The translations under genes and the position numbers were made by a program. 64,000 bases of DNA, from the NCBI RefSeq assembly GCF_011745365.1, contig NW_024468913.1, positions 3,534,001 to 3,598,000 on the forward strand. Reading direction: 5' to 3'. Under the pieces are notes generated by a model. The model made no database searches and was not told the origin of the DNA. It saw only the letters and a list, made by a program, of their open reading frames with translations. This document shows positions 1-11,999 of this stretch, one piece after another. This DNA comes from Cryphonectria parasitica EP155. Its lineage: Eukaryota > Ascomycota > Sordariomycetes > Diaporthales > Cryphonectriaceae. Position 1 is the stretch's first letter. Every line of letters begins with the position of its first letter.

Positions 1-103
1 TGAATGCTACTCCAATCAGAGTGAACGTGTCGCGTACGCGTACGAGCCCCAGAGCGCGTTGGGTGGCTATATAGGTGTGAACAAAATCTTTGCTGATGCC
101 TGA

Positions 104-248
104 GGGCGTTTGGCCGAGTGGTACAGATTGCTTTCATACTTCTGTTTAGTATTTCGGAACCACAAAGCCAAACAAACTCAAGAGGCTCACTGTTCGATTC
201 TCATCGCACGAGAATCGTTGGTTACGTTCTGGGGGATCACTTTTTTTT
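104..248 (+). ncRNA. tRNA-like Pol III unit (possible degraded tRNA-Leu/Ser)
   Basis: An A-box-like TGGCCGAGTGG (111-121), of the kind seen in class II tRNAs for Leu and Ser, is followed about 70 nt later by a B-box-like GTTCGATTC (192-200) and then by a run of eight T (about 241-248) that would stop RNA polymerase III. A perfect 5-bp stem ATACT/AGTAT with a 7-nt loop sits at 136-152 where an anticodon arm would be. Against a working tRNA: I cannot pair the 5' acceptor strand (104-110) with any stretch after the B box, the T stem is poor, and the loop lacks the usual T before the anticodon. It may be a tRNA pseudogene, a tRNA-derived SINE head, or another Pol III RNA. Confidence 0.35.
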
Positions 249-1600
249 GTTTCCTTCTCCTTTTTAGCCACCACATCTGAGGGCTCTTGTTTATAGACAA
301 CATTCTAGTATTTTCAGATAATTATGGATGAGAGTGAGCAGTCCTTTCTTTGTCTTTCTGAAGGCTTTTTTTTCTTCTTTTGTTATCTTCTGACTTTTGT
401 CTTCCTTTCTTGCCTTTTCTTTCTGCCAAACCTCTTCTACCTGGCGAGCCCACTGGTAGTCAGGAGAAAACCATATATGCTGCATGCCTATGTGTCAGAC
501 TGCACACATTCATGTCTTCTAATTGAATATAATCATCAATTTTGAGATCTATCATACAACAGCTGTATATTCACAACACATGCATGTTATTGGCCAATTT
601 ATTGTGCGCTTTCTTGCGCAGTTTCACAACTGTCAACTACCATATAGGAAAAACCTACTCTGGGCTGGAAATAGTGGGTTGGACCTTGGATGGAGCGCTA
701 AAGATGCAACTCAGGCCTTGTGACATGTTGGTTGACACCGTAATTATGTTCTAATTTGGTAGATTCTAGCTGTGTATTCTAGGGAACAGGTCGTAATAAT
801 CAAAGCATTGTGCATCTCACTTACTCACTGATGACTTCCAATTTTGAGAAGAGGACGGAATTTAAGTCAACCCCGGCTGGCCAAGCCCAAGTTGGACGGA
901 TACGAGCCTTCGGCCACCATTCCACCATTCCACCCTCACATTCTCACATTTTACTCATTATTTTCGGAATTTTGCTTTGTGACCGTACGCAATAATGACA
1001 CCTATGAAGCCTAGGGTCACCGCCTCACGTGAAACCACAGACACATAAATATATTGAGCTGGCCCAAAAAAGGGGGTATCATTCCATTCCTCATGTCTCA
1101 AAACAACAAAACATCAAGTCTAGTGACACATCCCAGAAGACCGAAGAAGATAGAGAGAAAGAGATTCCTCTCAAGGATGCTCGAGGCAAGTAAGAAGGAG
1201 GGAGATGGGAACCAAGCTCTACCCCACACCCACTCATCTCTTTTCAACCGGTTCTCCTGCTCCGATGCCATGCCGTAAGTGATCAGTGCTACCGTATGAT
1301 GTGATGTGATAACCAACCTCTCTCCTCTCCCTCATGGATACCACCGACTGACCGGCACTGAGACTGTCGGCGAGGATCTGTGACATCCTTCCGTCTCCGC
1401 TGCGTCAGGCAATGCCTTCTTGTGCCACATAAATGCCACGCAACCTCTTTGTAACATGCTACTTCCCGTGCTAAAAAGAACGCCTACTACTCCTTGTGAC
1501 CCAATCCCTAAGAAACTATACAATGCTGCGACTTCCTCTTCCTTTTTCTCTCGACTGGCCTCTCTATTTCTTTTTCTCGTCCATTTTTCCGTTCATGTAG
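249..1600. other. Intergenic, no gene seen
   Basis: A T-rich stretch occurs near 365-420. Reading frames here are short and without recognisable domains. The right part should hold the 3' untranslated region of the histidine kinase gene, which ends at 1601 on the minus strand. Confidence 0.5.
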
Positions 1601-4600
1601 TCAATGCCGCGGGTCGGACGGGGCCCGTCCGTGACTCTTTTGAGCATCCACCATCTCCATCTGGACGGCCTCCACCGCGGCAGAGGAGGCCCCAGCGGCA
1701 GTCGGGGTCTCGGCCGCACGCTTCTTCTGTTCGACCTGCATGGCGACCACGCGCATCTTCTCGATCAGCTCCGGCATACGGTACGGCTTGATAATGACGT
1801 CGTCACAGCCCGCAGCTTTGGCTTCCAGAATCTGCTCCAGGCGCGCGTTGGCAGTGGCCGCAATGATGGGGATATGGCCGCCGAGGATTTTGCCCTGGCG
1901 CTCGAGCTCGCGGATCTGCTGTGTACAGGTGAGGCCGTCCTGGATGGGCATCTCCACGTCCATTAGGATCAGGCTGAGGGGGAACTTGGTCGGTGTGGCG
2001 GTGGGCGTGACGAGATTGGTCGTTATAGGGTTGCGGAGGTTGAGACCTTTGACAGGCGCGATATCGGGTGATCTGGCCGGTGTTGCCGGGGTGTTGGGGT
2101 TCGTGTCAGATGGCAGGTCGTCAGCGTTCGTCATCTCAACATCCCCTAGCCACCGGTCCGAGGCACGAATCTTCTCCAACGCCTCCAGACCATGATTGGC
2201 AACGTCCACGGTGAAACCACGATCCGCCAGACCGCGTCTGGTGAGCTGCTGGTTGATCATGTTGTCCTCGACCACAAGAACGCCCTCAATCTTGGGCGGT
2301 TCGATCGTCATCTCCGTGTCCACGTCAGGCGAGGAGGCCGTTTGATCCAGACTCTTATTTGGTGTGCTACTCAGCGGCACCTCTACCGAGCCGATCTGCA
2401 AAGACTCTGCCCTCTTCGTTATGGGAAGGCTGTTCGCCTGCAGGGCTGTTCGTGCTGTGGCTTTTGCTTCCTTCAGGGCCGCTTCGCTTGGCCGGTACGT
2501 CTCGACGTAGAAGGCAAAAACGGACCCAACCCCCGGTTCTGATGCGACGCCAATGGCGCCATTATGCATCTCACAGAGTCTCCTGCTGATGAAGAGGCCG
2601 AGCCCAGAACCTCCATACTTGACATGGGTCCTAGCCGATGCCTGTTTAAAGCGCTGGAACAATGTCTTCATCTCTTCCTCAGTCAGGCCCTGACCGGTGT
2701 CTTTGACCTCAATGGTGAGATATATTGGGTTACCACTTTTCGCGGGGAAAGGCTGCTGGTATTCACTCCCTTGCAACGGCGGTATGAACTGGACCGAGCA
2801 ACTTGAGTCGGTTGGTTTCATATCTGACGCGCTGATGGTGATCGTCACAGAGCGGGTTGGACCAGATTTGGTAAACTTCAATGCGTTGGTGAGGAGATTG
2901 ATCAAGACTTGTTTCAGGCGAGACGGGTCAAGGTCGAGATATTCCAGGCCGAGATCTTCGTAAGACTGGTCGACTTTCATCTGCAGGTCTATGTCCACTC
3001 TTCGTGCCTCTACCTCAAACATCTTCAGCGCCTCTTGAGAGATTTGTATAGGGTCGACGGTGATCGGGGTCACAGCTAGGAGCTTCGAATCGAGCTTGGA
3101 CATTGTGAGTATGTCGTCGACTATTCTTTTCTGGTGCTGTGCGCCTGTACGATAAAAGGTCTTCAATCAGTGCCGTACTTAATCGAGGGGTTCAAGGTAA
3201 AGATCCAGGGACGCAGCCCAGTTCAAAGAACGCAATACACGAGTCATGTATCATGACGATTATTAACAGGCAGGACAAGAGGACGTATGCGGAGAGAACA
3301 CATAGATATAGGTGAAAAAGGCCCGGGAGGAGAAAGGAAAGGGGGGGGGGGGGGGGAGAACAAGAAACGGTCCACCCACATGCTATGATCGTCTCAGCGT
3401 TCTCGACACTGCTCTCCATGAGGACTTGGTCTTCTGGTCGGACGTTGCCACCAAGCATCCCGTTGTGGGTCATCGGAGACTGCCTACTAAGACTCTTGTT
3501 GGGCTGCGTGATGTCGAGCGCCTTCGACAGCGACGCAATGACAGCATCAGCGCAGTGGATGATCGCGCTAAGAGGATTGCGCATCTCGTGGGAGGTCATG
3601 TCGATAAAGTTCTCCTGCTGTCGTTTTGACTCGAGGGCCTCTTCCTTTCGAAGCCTCTCACGTTCCAGCTGCCATTTCTGTAACGAGACGTCGCTCACAC
3701 ATCCGCAGACTGACTGAGTCATCCCGTCTGAGCTCTTTACCGGCATGAAGGTGCTGTGCACCCATCGAGGTGCGATGATCTCGGTGTCGTGACTGTCGAC
3801 CACTTTCCAAGGCAGTCTCAGTCGGACCTCGCAAGTCTGCGGGACGCCCTCGCGGACGACCTTGTTCAAGGCGCTCTCGAGAACCGGGACGTCCTCGTCG
3901 CTGACACAAATATGCCATGGCTTCACCATATTTTCCTTCGGTTCGAACTTGTCCTTATCCAGGCCGCACATCTCGAAGAAGACATTGTTGGCCTCGACAA
4001 GCTTGCCCTCGGGATCGATCTCGTACATGCCGACCGTCGCCAGTTCTGCCATGCGCTTCAAGTTCTCCGCCTGCTGCGCCCGCCTAATCGCCTCCTCCGC
4101 CGTCTGTTTGTGGAGTGTCACATCGGTCAGACAGGTCAATATCTGGCGCACCGTCCCATCTGGAGCGCGTTCGGCCCTTACAGCCGCAAAGATGTGACGC
4201 TCGGTGGCGTGGTCATCGATCCCTTGAAGTTCCACGCCCGCCTTTTCGAAGCTCGGCGACTCTCTCATGGGGGGAGGTGGTGAGTTGATAGTCTCACGGC
4301 GGATCAGTCGGCACTCGTAGGTGACATTGTCTTCGTAACGAAGCCGGTCATAGGCCCGCATAACGCCAGGTCGATCCTCTTGGACAATGTATGACAAGAT
4401 ATCTCTCAACGCGATCGAAGGGCCAGTCTCTCGCATTGGGTTCCCCGTGATGCGGTGCCAAGCATCGTTCGCGTAGGTCAGCACTCCTTGAGCATTCTGG
4501 AACGCCATGCCGATCGGTATAAAATCCGTGATGGCTTCAAACTTCTTCATGGACTCGGTTGCCTCTCGTGTGCGGTCGGCCAGCTTGGCCTCCAGCTGTG

Positions 4601-6347
4601 CCTGCTCGAAGGCTGCCTCCTGGATCGCGTTCCTCCCCCTTCGGGCCTCCTCCTCGATCAGGATCGTCGATGCCAGCGAGTTGGCGAGCTTCTGGCTCAT
4701 TAGTGATATGAATTGGCGGTAATCGTTGTCGTAGGGTCTTCTCGGGTTCAGGCCGAGGAGAAGGAAGCCCATGGCGTTTTCTTCCTGCGTCGGCCGGATC
4801 GGGCAGAGCACTACACTCCGGCAAGCGTCGCCAAATCCTCTCCATTCGAGTCCAGAGATGAGAGACTGGGGTAGCGACCCGTCCTTACTCTGCAGGACAA
4901 GTGGATACGGCCGCAAGGAAGCTTCTCGGAAGAGGTGTGCCAGCTCGTCGCTGCCATCCTCGAGAGAGATAGCGCTGGATGCGAGGGTGTGCCCAGGAGG
5001 AACGCCGAGCCCCCCCTCGAAGCGGAATAACTTGGGCGGAGTCGAGAGCGCACCTGCTAGAGACTGCGACCCCTCGTGGACGCTGTAGACGGCAGCCAAA
5101 GGAACATCATATTGAGGTGAAACTGCGTCAAGGGCCTCGATCAGTTTGGCCCAGAAGGATGACACGGCCCTCGCCGTGACAAGGGCGTCTCCGAGGTCGA
5201 CCAGCATCTTCATGCGCCTCTCCCACAGGCGCACCGACGTCGTGTCGAGAATAGGATGCAGAAAGCCCACAACCCGGTCCTGATCCTGGCCCATGATAGG
5301 CACTATCGACCACTTGAGGTAAAGCTCCTCGGGCGCGTCGTCACTCTTCAGTATGAAAGATTTCCACTCGTCGTCTACAACGGCCTTGCGCTTCTGGCTA
5401 GTTGTGATCATGATGTCCTTGAGCTGGTTGCCGACACCGGGCCAAGCAGCCTCGACCGACTTGCCCAAAAGGCCTGGATGTTGGGAACCGCACAGCTTGC
5501 TGAACGCCTCGTTGTAGATGAGGGTGTACTGATCACCCCAGTATATCGTAATGGGTCGGGAGTCCGCAAGGATCTGGTTGAAGGTCTGCTTGAGAAGCGG
5601 GGGCCAGGTTCCCGGCGGGCCAAGAGGGGTAGAAGCCCAGTCGAGGCTGGCGATGACATTCAGATAGGGCTCCTGATCATGTATCAACTCCGGTAGGACC
5701 AAATCTGGCTCAATTGACATCCTCAGCGGCGATGATGCGCTCGCAGGTTGCCCGACATCCGTGATAGGAATTGATAAGGGCCGAGGGGTGCGTTCGGGGC
5801 GTCTTGTGGGGTCGGATGCGGACATGGGCGCGGACGAGGTCGAGGTCGAGGAGGAGGAGGACGAGGCCACCTTGTTGGCACTGCCAGAGACCCCGAAGCT
5901 GCCCTTCTGCGAATCGAGCCTTACCTTGCGAGGGCGGTCGGCCAACTCGGGCTGCTCGTTGGCACCGACGACAAGCCATCTCTGCTGGACTAGACACTTG
6001 CTCCACTGGGCGTTGAGATAGTAGAAGGAGGAGTCGGGGGATTCGGAGGAGGAGGAGCTCCTGAGTTTAGTGGCGCCGGCGGCGCGGAACGAGGCCGTGA
6101 TCCACTCCCAGAGAGCGGCGTGTTGGGCACGCGAGTCCTCTAGCAGGTCTACTAGATCATCACAGGCCGCCAGGGCGGGATTATAGTAGGCAATGAGGGA
6201 GTCCTGTCTCGTCGTCGTCGTCGTCTTCGAGGAAAAGGGCCCGGTGGCAGCGACAGCGGCGCCACTGGCGCCATCGACGATGAAGGTCGGTCGTGGGTCA
6301 GCCTCAAGCAGATCGACAATGCCGACATTTCCAAGTTGCGGGTGCAT
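1601..6347 (-). CDS. Hybrid histidine kinase (PAS/GAF-HisKA-HATPase-REC)
   Basis: Two exons, 6347-3380 and 3144-1601, give 1503 residues; the join (GCAT|GCGC) restores IIACAQHQKRIVDD. The protein would autophosphorylate His and pass phosphate to its own receiver, feeding an HPt-response regulator relay. Visible order: a low-complexity N-terminus; a PAS-like segment about 230-370; a GAF-like region about 375-560; PAS domains about 601-745 and 762-890; H-box MTSHEMRNP with His920; ATP-binding N-box NLLTNALKF (about 1076) and G-box GGSGLGL; receiver with acidic pair at 1282-1283, phospho-acceptor Asp1385 in LMDVEMP and Lys1442. The receiver carries a Thr/Pro-rich insert of about 60 residues before the Asp strand. 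No membrane segment is seen, so probably cytosolic. Which fungal HHK group it belongs to I cannot assign. The 235-nt intron contains a 16-nt G run on the plus strand. Confidence 0.93.
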
Positions 6348-9300
6348 CCTGTTGTTCGTTTTCCTGCGAGGATGTACACTCCTAACTCAAGAGGAGGAGG
6401 TCGGCATAGCTGGCGGTTGTGGAGCGCAGGGTGCTTGATCAACAGATCGACTCCCCTGTGAAGCACAACACAGAGAGAGGCGCGAGGAGAGAGAGCGCGC
6501 GAAAGACGGAGATACAGACGTAGAGGACAGAGAGGGAGGAGACGTAGGACATGCAAGTCCAAGCCCAAAGCCCAAGCCCGGTCTGCTGCGAGAGAGACCG
6601 TAGGCTCTGTGCCTAGCAGCAGAGGATCTCGAAGAAATCCAGATAGAATAAAAAGAAGAGAGGAAGAAAGAAGAAAGACAAAAAAAAAAAAAATTCAAAT
6701 TCGAATAGGGGAGGCAGATGACGATGGTAAAGTCGGTGGGACAGCCGACGGAATGCGTGTGCCGTATTGGCACTAAGACTAGGCCAGGCCAGATCAGACC
6801 AGCTTTTTGAGAGGGAGACTCTTTTGATGTTGAGATTATACGGTGGGGGAAGAGAGAAGGAGGAGGTGGAGGGGTGTCGTTGTTGAAGGGGTGGGGGCGT
6901 GTGGCCTCGACAAATCGCCGTCGAGGAGGCGAGAAGTGAGAGGAGAGCTCGTGGGACCTGCCGTGTACGTGTGCGATGAGCGAGAAGAAGGAGAAGGAAG
7001 GAAGACGAGTCGATCACCAAAGTTAGCCTGGTTTCTAACCCTCGTCACGATAGAGAGGGAAGGAGAGAGCTGAGCTAATTACTATGTCTAGGGCTCTAGC
7101 AGGTTCCGGGACCTAGGAACAGCAGCGGGAGGATGCTGCGTTTGGCTTGGCTTGGCTGGCTCGGAAGCGGGCAAGCAGGGGAGGAAAAAAGAGAGGGGAA
7201 AAAAAGTCGAAAAAAAATACCTGAAGGGAAAGGGAAGGAGAAGAAAGAGAGCAGAAAAAAAAAACCACACACAAAAAGTCAGTGTGGGGTTGCAATCCCT
7301 CACGATCAACGGTCCCACCGACCAAACTTGGAAGTCGAACGCACCTGCACCGTGACCAGACAGGGATTGTGACCGCCTCAAGCAATCAAGTCTTCTGGAT
7401 GAGGAGCTGACAAACAAGAAGACGGAGGGTGGAGAGGGGACGTATTTGTTGTTGTTATTGTTTGTTGGTGTCAGTTGGCAGACTTGTTCCTCGAGAGGAA
7501 CCGAAAAAAAAAAAACATGGAACATTTCCGAGAGTCGAGGGGCACAAAGTGGTTCGTGCTCCAGAGTGGTATTGTGTGATAGTGGGTTCGTCACTGAAAG
7601 GGGACGGAAATGTTCATCTGAGAGGAGAGTCAGAGCAAATGAAATAAAAAATAAAACCGAAACTATTTCAAGCCTCGTCCTCCTCCTTCCTACTTCCAAT
7701 CTCTCTTCTTTCTTTCCCCCTGTCATGCGACTCGCAGTCCACGTTGGCGCAACCAGCGATGAGACTATCTGGATGGGATGAACCTTGCCTCCTCCACTCC
7801 CCCCCCTCCCCTCCATTTCGAGATCGCCTCGACGCCGCCGAGATTGGCGCGCGCAGCTCGGCTTCAGCCGTAGGGACCCTATCGCTTCTTTAGCACGATC
7901 TTGACTTGTGCTAGCAATGGTTTGCTGCCAGGGACAAGTAATGCCATTCTAAAGCGAGTCAGCCTGTCATCAGCAGCATGGAACAAAAGACCAACACGCG
8001 ACCCCTTCTTCGTTCCCGTTACATGACTTATGGTGCCCCCTTCCTTCCGCTGGCATACTCCCACCAAGAAACGAAGGAATCAAATAATATAAACCCCGTA
8101 CTGCAGTATATAATCCTTGTGTCGTACACTTTGATGAAGCCTTCACAGGGGTGCCCCTCCTATAGTGTATTCACTACAACCTGCTGGTCTGTCTCAGAGA
8201 GGGAGTGCTTCGGTCCTTAGGTTCCCAGCCTCGGAAGTTGTTGCTAGGTGGAAGCGGAAGAGGTGGTGGTGGAGCTCACTGTAGTAGCAATAAAGGTGCA
8301 GTCTGCAACCTTCCGCAGCAGCAGGTCCGCTCGGTGTCCCTCCCTCCTGGGTCAGGATGACGTCATGGTCTACGGCATAGTGTATAGCTGCGCGTCCGGT
8401 CCCCTCCCACCCCCGTCGGCAAGGTCGGCTCACGAGTCATTTATCCTTGTCAGTCACTCACTTTTGCAGATGCTACTTACCCCCCCCCCCAAACAATGTG
8501 GAAAGTTGTGTTATATGCGTGCATACATTTGCGTGTGTATGTGTAAATGTATACATTTGTATGCGCTCCGGTGCTCTGAAACTTGTCCAACATTATTTCT
8601 GTTTTATTACCAGCCCACCCAGCAGCAATATGGAGAACGAAAGGTAAGGCGAGATAGGAAGAAGAGCCGGAGGGTTGTGACCTAATCCCCATATAAATGT
8701 GGTGCAACTCAACAATTGGGGACCTTCCCACGTTAGGGTTGCTATGGGTACATGGTACCGTACTATTGTACCATGTACTATTACTATGTATGACTGGAGT
8801 GACCAGGTTCAGGGTCGCACGGGCAGAGCCGTTGATGCGTTCTCATAGATGCGCGTGATTCGACTTGACAGCCTGTCCATCACCTAGTGAAGACTAATCA
8901 CCACTACTTTGTGACCTTCCCAAATTTAGAACCCTTCACTGGTGCCAGCACGCAGAATACTGTAAATGATATATAGTACATAGCGTAATATAACACATTT
9001 CTTGCTTCTTCTTTCTAACAGGATACAGCAGCGACGCCGCAGGAGGATCCGATCGTGACGACGTCTTGGCCCCCCACACGACCTTCCTTTTCCCCTCTCC
9101 GTCCTCCCCGCCCCTCTCTTGTAGACAAAAGATCACAGAGCGGATGCTGTCGCAAAAGGTGGGCTGCATGAGCCAGCTGTTTATGCTGCTGCTGCTGCTG
9201 CTGCTATACGGTCATCGAACGGGGGCCCATCTTCAAGTGGAAAGCAGTCAGTATTGTTAAGCTGGGCTCTTGTTAGCTCTTCATCTTCTCCTTCTTCCAT

Positions 9301-10055
9301 GATCGACAGGGGGTGTCAGCCCCTGCTAGTGAGAATTTGTTTGTATTCCTACTCGGCGCCGACCGAAAAATACTATGTACATTCCTTCTATGGTACTTAA
9401 AAATGCATTCGCGACAGAGGGCGAGTCAGTCAGTCCAGTCTTCTGTGCATATTCTCTTAGCTTTTGGAGCTACGGGGATAATTAGAGCCAGCGCTGTGTT
9501 GTGGGGGAACATTGCATAGTGCGTTTAATCGAGGATCATTTAAGAAACTGCAACCGCTTCAACACTTGCCCTGTGAGTTACACTTTGAATACTTTACCTC
9601 CCTCACATCCCCAAGAGAGAGTTTGTGTGAAAGTGAGAGAGACTTGGAACTGCTCCCTTCAACCCCTTGTTTCCTTCATCCTGGTCGCAAATAGTGGGTC
9701 TGATAAGGTGTCATGAAAGCTAGGGTCCCTCTTCTTCTTTTACGTGATAAGAAAAAGCACCACATAAACTGCACTGGAAAATTGAATTCAACTGCCAGGC
9801 CCACCTCATCATTTTTTTTTAATTTTTTTTTTTTAACAAAATAGGAGAGGAACGACAGAAACAGATTGCTTTGAATAGAAGCCTTGTTTTATCATCCCGG
9901 AATAAACATGTCACTTTTGCCTCGATGAATACATCCTCCAAGGGGAGAAGAAATGAAGAGAAAGAAAGTCCAGGTAAGTTTTTCTTCGACGCTTGGTGCA
10001 GACAACATACAGAGACGGTGATAATACAACCTAACAATTGCAACCAATATGTTGC
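6348..10055. other. Long intergenic region and probable histidine kinase leader
   Basis: About 3.7 kb without a convincing gene. From about 6440 to 7640 the plus strand is strongly purine-rich (pyrimidine-rich in the sense of the kinase), which fits a long 5' leader and promoter; long low-complexity frames here are by-products of that bias. Also present: C11 at 8480-8490, a perfect 11-bp inverted repeat at 8748-8778, a CTG-repeat near 9187-9208, and T runs near 9810-9835. Confidence 0.5.
8748..8778. repeat. Perfect 11-bp inverted repeat
   Basis: GTACATGGTAC at 8748-8758 is repeated as its exact reverse complement GTACCATGTAC at 8768-8778, with a 9-nt spacer. It could fold as a hairpin or be a two-sided protein site. 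It lies in a gene-free region, so no function can be assigned. Confidence 0.7.
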
Positions 10056-11087
10056 CTATTTCCAAAGACTTGCATAGATGACTCTCTCGCCCTGGAAGGA
10101 ATTCCTCGAGTGCAAGGTCACCCAGTTATCTACCAGCAAGACGTCCCCGCGCTCCCACACGAAAGATACCGCCAGCTCGTTCATGATTTCAAGACACCTG
10201 CTCAAGATATTCGCATTCATAGCGCCGCCGTCTCCAAACACCACGGCCTTTTGCGGATCGTTCCGCTTGTCCTTCCATCCTGTGAAGGCCGCCACGATGC
10301 TGTTGAACCACGAGATCCTCCCCGTGCGCGGATCCTTCTTCGTAGCAGGTACCACCGCGGTTGTCGTCCTCAGCAAATCCCCTTCCAACCACTCGACCTC
10401 CATACCCATGTCTCTGCCCACACTCTCCGCATCCCTCTTGGTCTTGACGGCGAACGTCGACTTCCACCCCCTCCCGATAGCACTGGACGGGTCATCCTCC
10501 TTGGGCAGCACCCGCACGTATCTTACGCCCTTCTCTTCCAGCTCCTGCACAAAAGTCGGGAATTCTGCCCTGATACGCTCGTAAACCAGATTCGACAGTA
10601 CGATCGGTGTCTCACCGCCCTCCAGGGCCGGTTTCATGCAGTAGAAGAATAAAGTGCCCGGATGCGTCTTGCTCTGCGCCATCTCGTGATGGAACGGGAT
10701 TAGCTGGTCCGCAGGTGACTCGTTGGCCGTGAACACGGAGCCCGTGATGACGGTCCGCGGGGCCGCACCGCCCACATAAGGAAAATTGGTGAGCCCAAAG
10801 GACTTGCAGACGGCATCAAAGTCGACGGGTGTCGAGATGGGCGGGCAGAACCCCCGCAGAAGGATGGCGCCATGGGTCTGGGCGAGCTGCACGAGGTGGC
10901 CCTGCCTGCGCGTGATCCAGTCGATGACGGCATCTGTATGAGTGAAGGCTGTGGTCTGCGTCTCGAATTTAGCTGGGCCTGGAGTCAAGACGAGCGGGAA
11001 GGCGATCTTGAACCCGTCGACCGTAAAGTGTTTCTGCTCCGGGATGGAATCGATCGCGGCCGGCGTGAGCTCCGGGATAGGGGACAT
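10056..11087 (-). CDS. TauD/TfdA-like Fe(II)/2-oxoglutarate dioxygenase
   Basis: A single-exon protein of 343 residues with the fold signature of the TauD/clavaminate synthase-like family. Such enzymes use Fe(II), 2-oxoglutarate and oxygen to hydroxylate small molecules, giving succinate and CO2. The iron ligands are visible as HxE in PFHHEM (His133, Glu135) and the distal His326 in VTLHSRNSF; the 2-oxoglutarate Arg is probably Arg335 in GERVIYAS. Length and the GGETPI segment near 157-162 suit the plant/fungal clavaminate synthase-like subgroup rather than bacterial taurine dioxygenase; the substrate is unknown. No signal peptide is seen, so probably cytosolic. The neighbouring genes do not form an obvious biosynthetic cluster. 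Confidence 0.9.
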   Translation of the reverse strand: MSPIPELTPAAIDSIPEQKHFTVDGFKIAFPLVLTPGPAKFETQTTAFTHTDAVIDWITRRQGHLVQLAQTHGAILLRGFCPPISTPVDFDAVCKSFGLTNFPYVGGAAPRTVITGSVFTANESPADQLIPFHHEMAQSKTHPGTLFFYCMKPALEGGETPIVLSNLVYERIRAEFPTFVQELEEKGVRYVRVLPKEDDPSSAIGRGWKSTFAVKTKRDAESVGRDMGMEVEWLEGDLLRTTTAVVPATKKDPRTGRISWFNSIVAAFTGWKDKRNDPQKAVVFGDGGAMNANILSRCLEIMNELAVSFVWERGDVLLVDNWVTLHSRNSFQGERVIYASLWK

Positions 11088-11999
11088 GAGGAGGTGGTTG
11101 GCCTGACAAGAGCTTTCCGCCAGGTGAGTTGCTGCTAATGACGTTCTCTTCTTGTCTGAGAATGCTATTAAAAAGAAGGAAAACCTTGTTTAAATTGCCA
11201 AACGGTGATTTACGGATTAGCGTGATCAAGGACCAATTCCAGGAGTCTGCCGTGCAGACTTCGACGTCCCCAAATTGCGCCATTGCCGATATTTACTCCG
11301 CTGAGACTAGACTTTGTCCGGTGTAATTGCACAACTACGCAACTACCTACCTTAGCTGTCATGTGTAGACATGTTTGTTGTCAGATTCTATTGTTGTTGT
11401 TCGGGTCTACCAAAATTATTGACAATGAACCAAAACTCAGTGGTCTCTAACGATGGCTAGCATGTTGAGACTACGCAAGTAATTACATTGTGGACCAATT
11501 CTTTCAAAAGCGCCTGATGATGTGGTGACTTTTCGGCGGGTCTTTGGCAGGCCTAGAGCATGCTGCGTGGGGTTTCTGAGTCTTGACTGGCATGCAAATG
11601 ATTCTGCATTATTGCAAATGGTTATATTGCCTCAACGTGCTCGCGACTGGCTAGCATATGTCTCACCTTTGAGAGGCGGTTCACGCCCTTGCACCGTGCC
11701 ACGCCGCGTTCGACCGCGCTCCAGTATGGTGTCCTTCACATTCCTGAGGATATCGCCCCCCCTGACTTGTTAAAGTACGCAAGGGAAAACTAATTAATAT
11801 GGACAGAGAGGGCGAATAAGATTTCCCACATCCCTCTTCCTTTCTCTCTCGTGATGGAACTTTTGTTCGTGTCTTTGCCAATTACACACACCAACAATAC
11901 GATAATACCTGGACTTTTGTGTCTTTTTCCCATCGATAGTACTAATACCTGTCACTCCTTGTTTCATATGGTTAACGTTTCCTCCTGCTCTCATGAATC
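11088..11999. other. Divergent promoter region
   Basis: Lies between the starts of the dioxygenase (minus) and the glycosyltransferase-like gene (plus), so it should hold both promoters. I see no repeat or gene. A pyrimidine-rich stretch near 11829-11853 is the kind of tract often found near fungal transcription starts. Confidence 0.5.

Noticed and set aside
7088..7816. 242-codon minus frame with Phe/Ser/Pro-rich stretches
   Set aside because: Composition follows the pyrimidine-rich leader of the histidine kinase; no domain, no coding periodicity.
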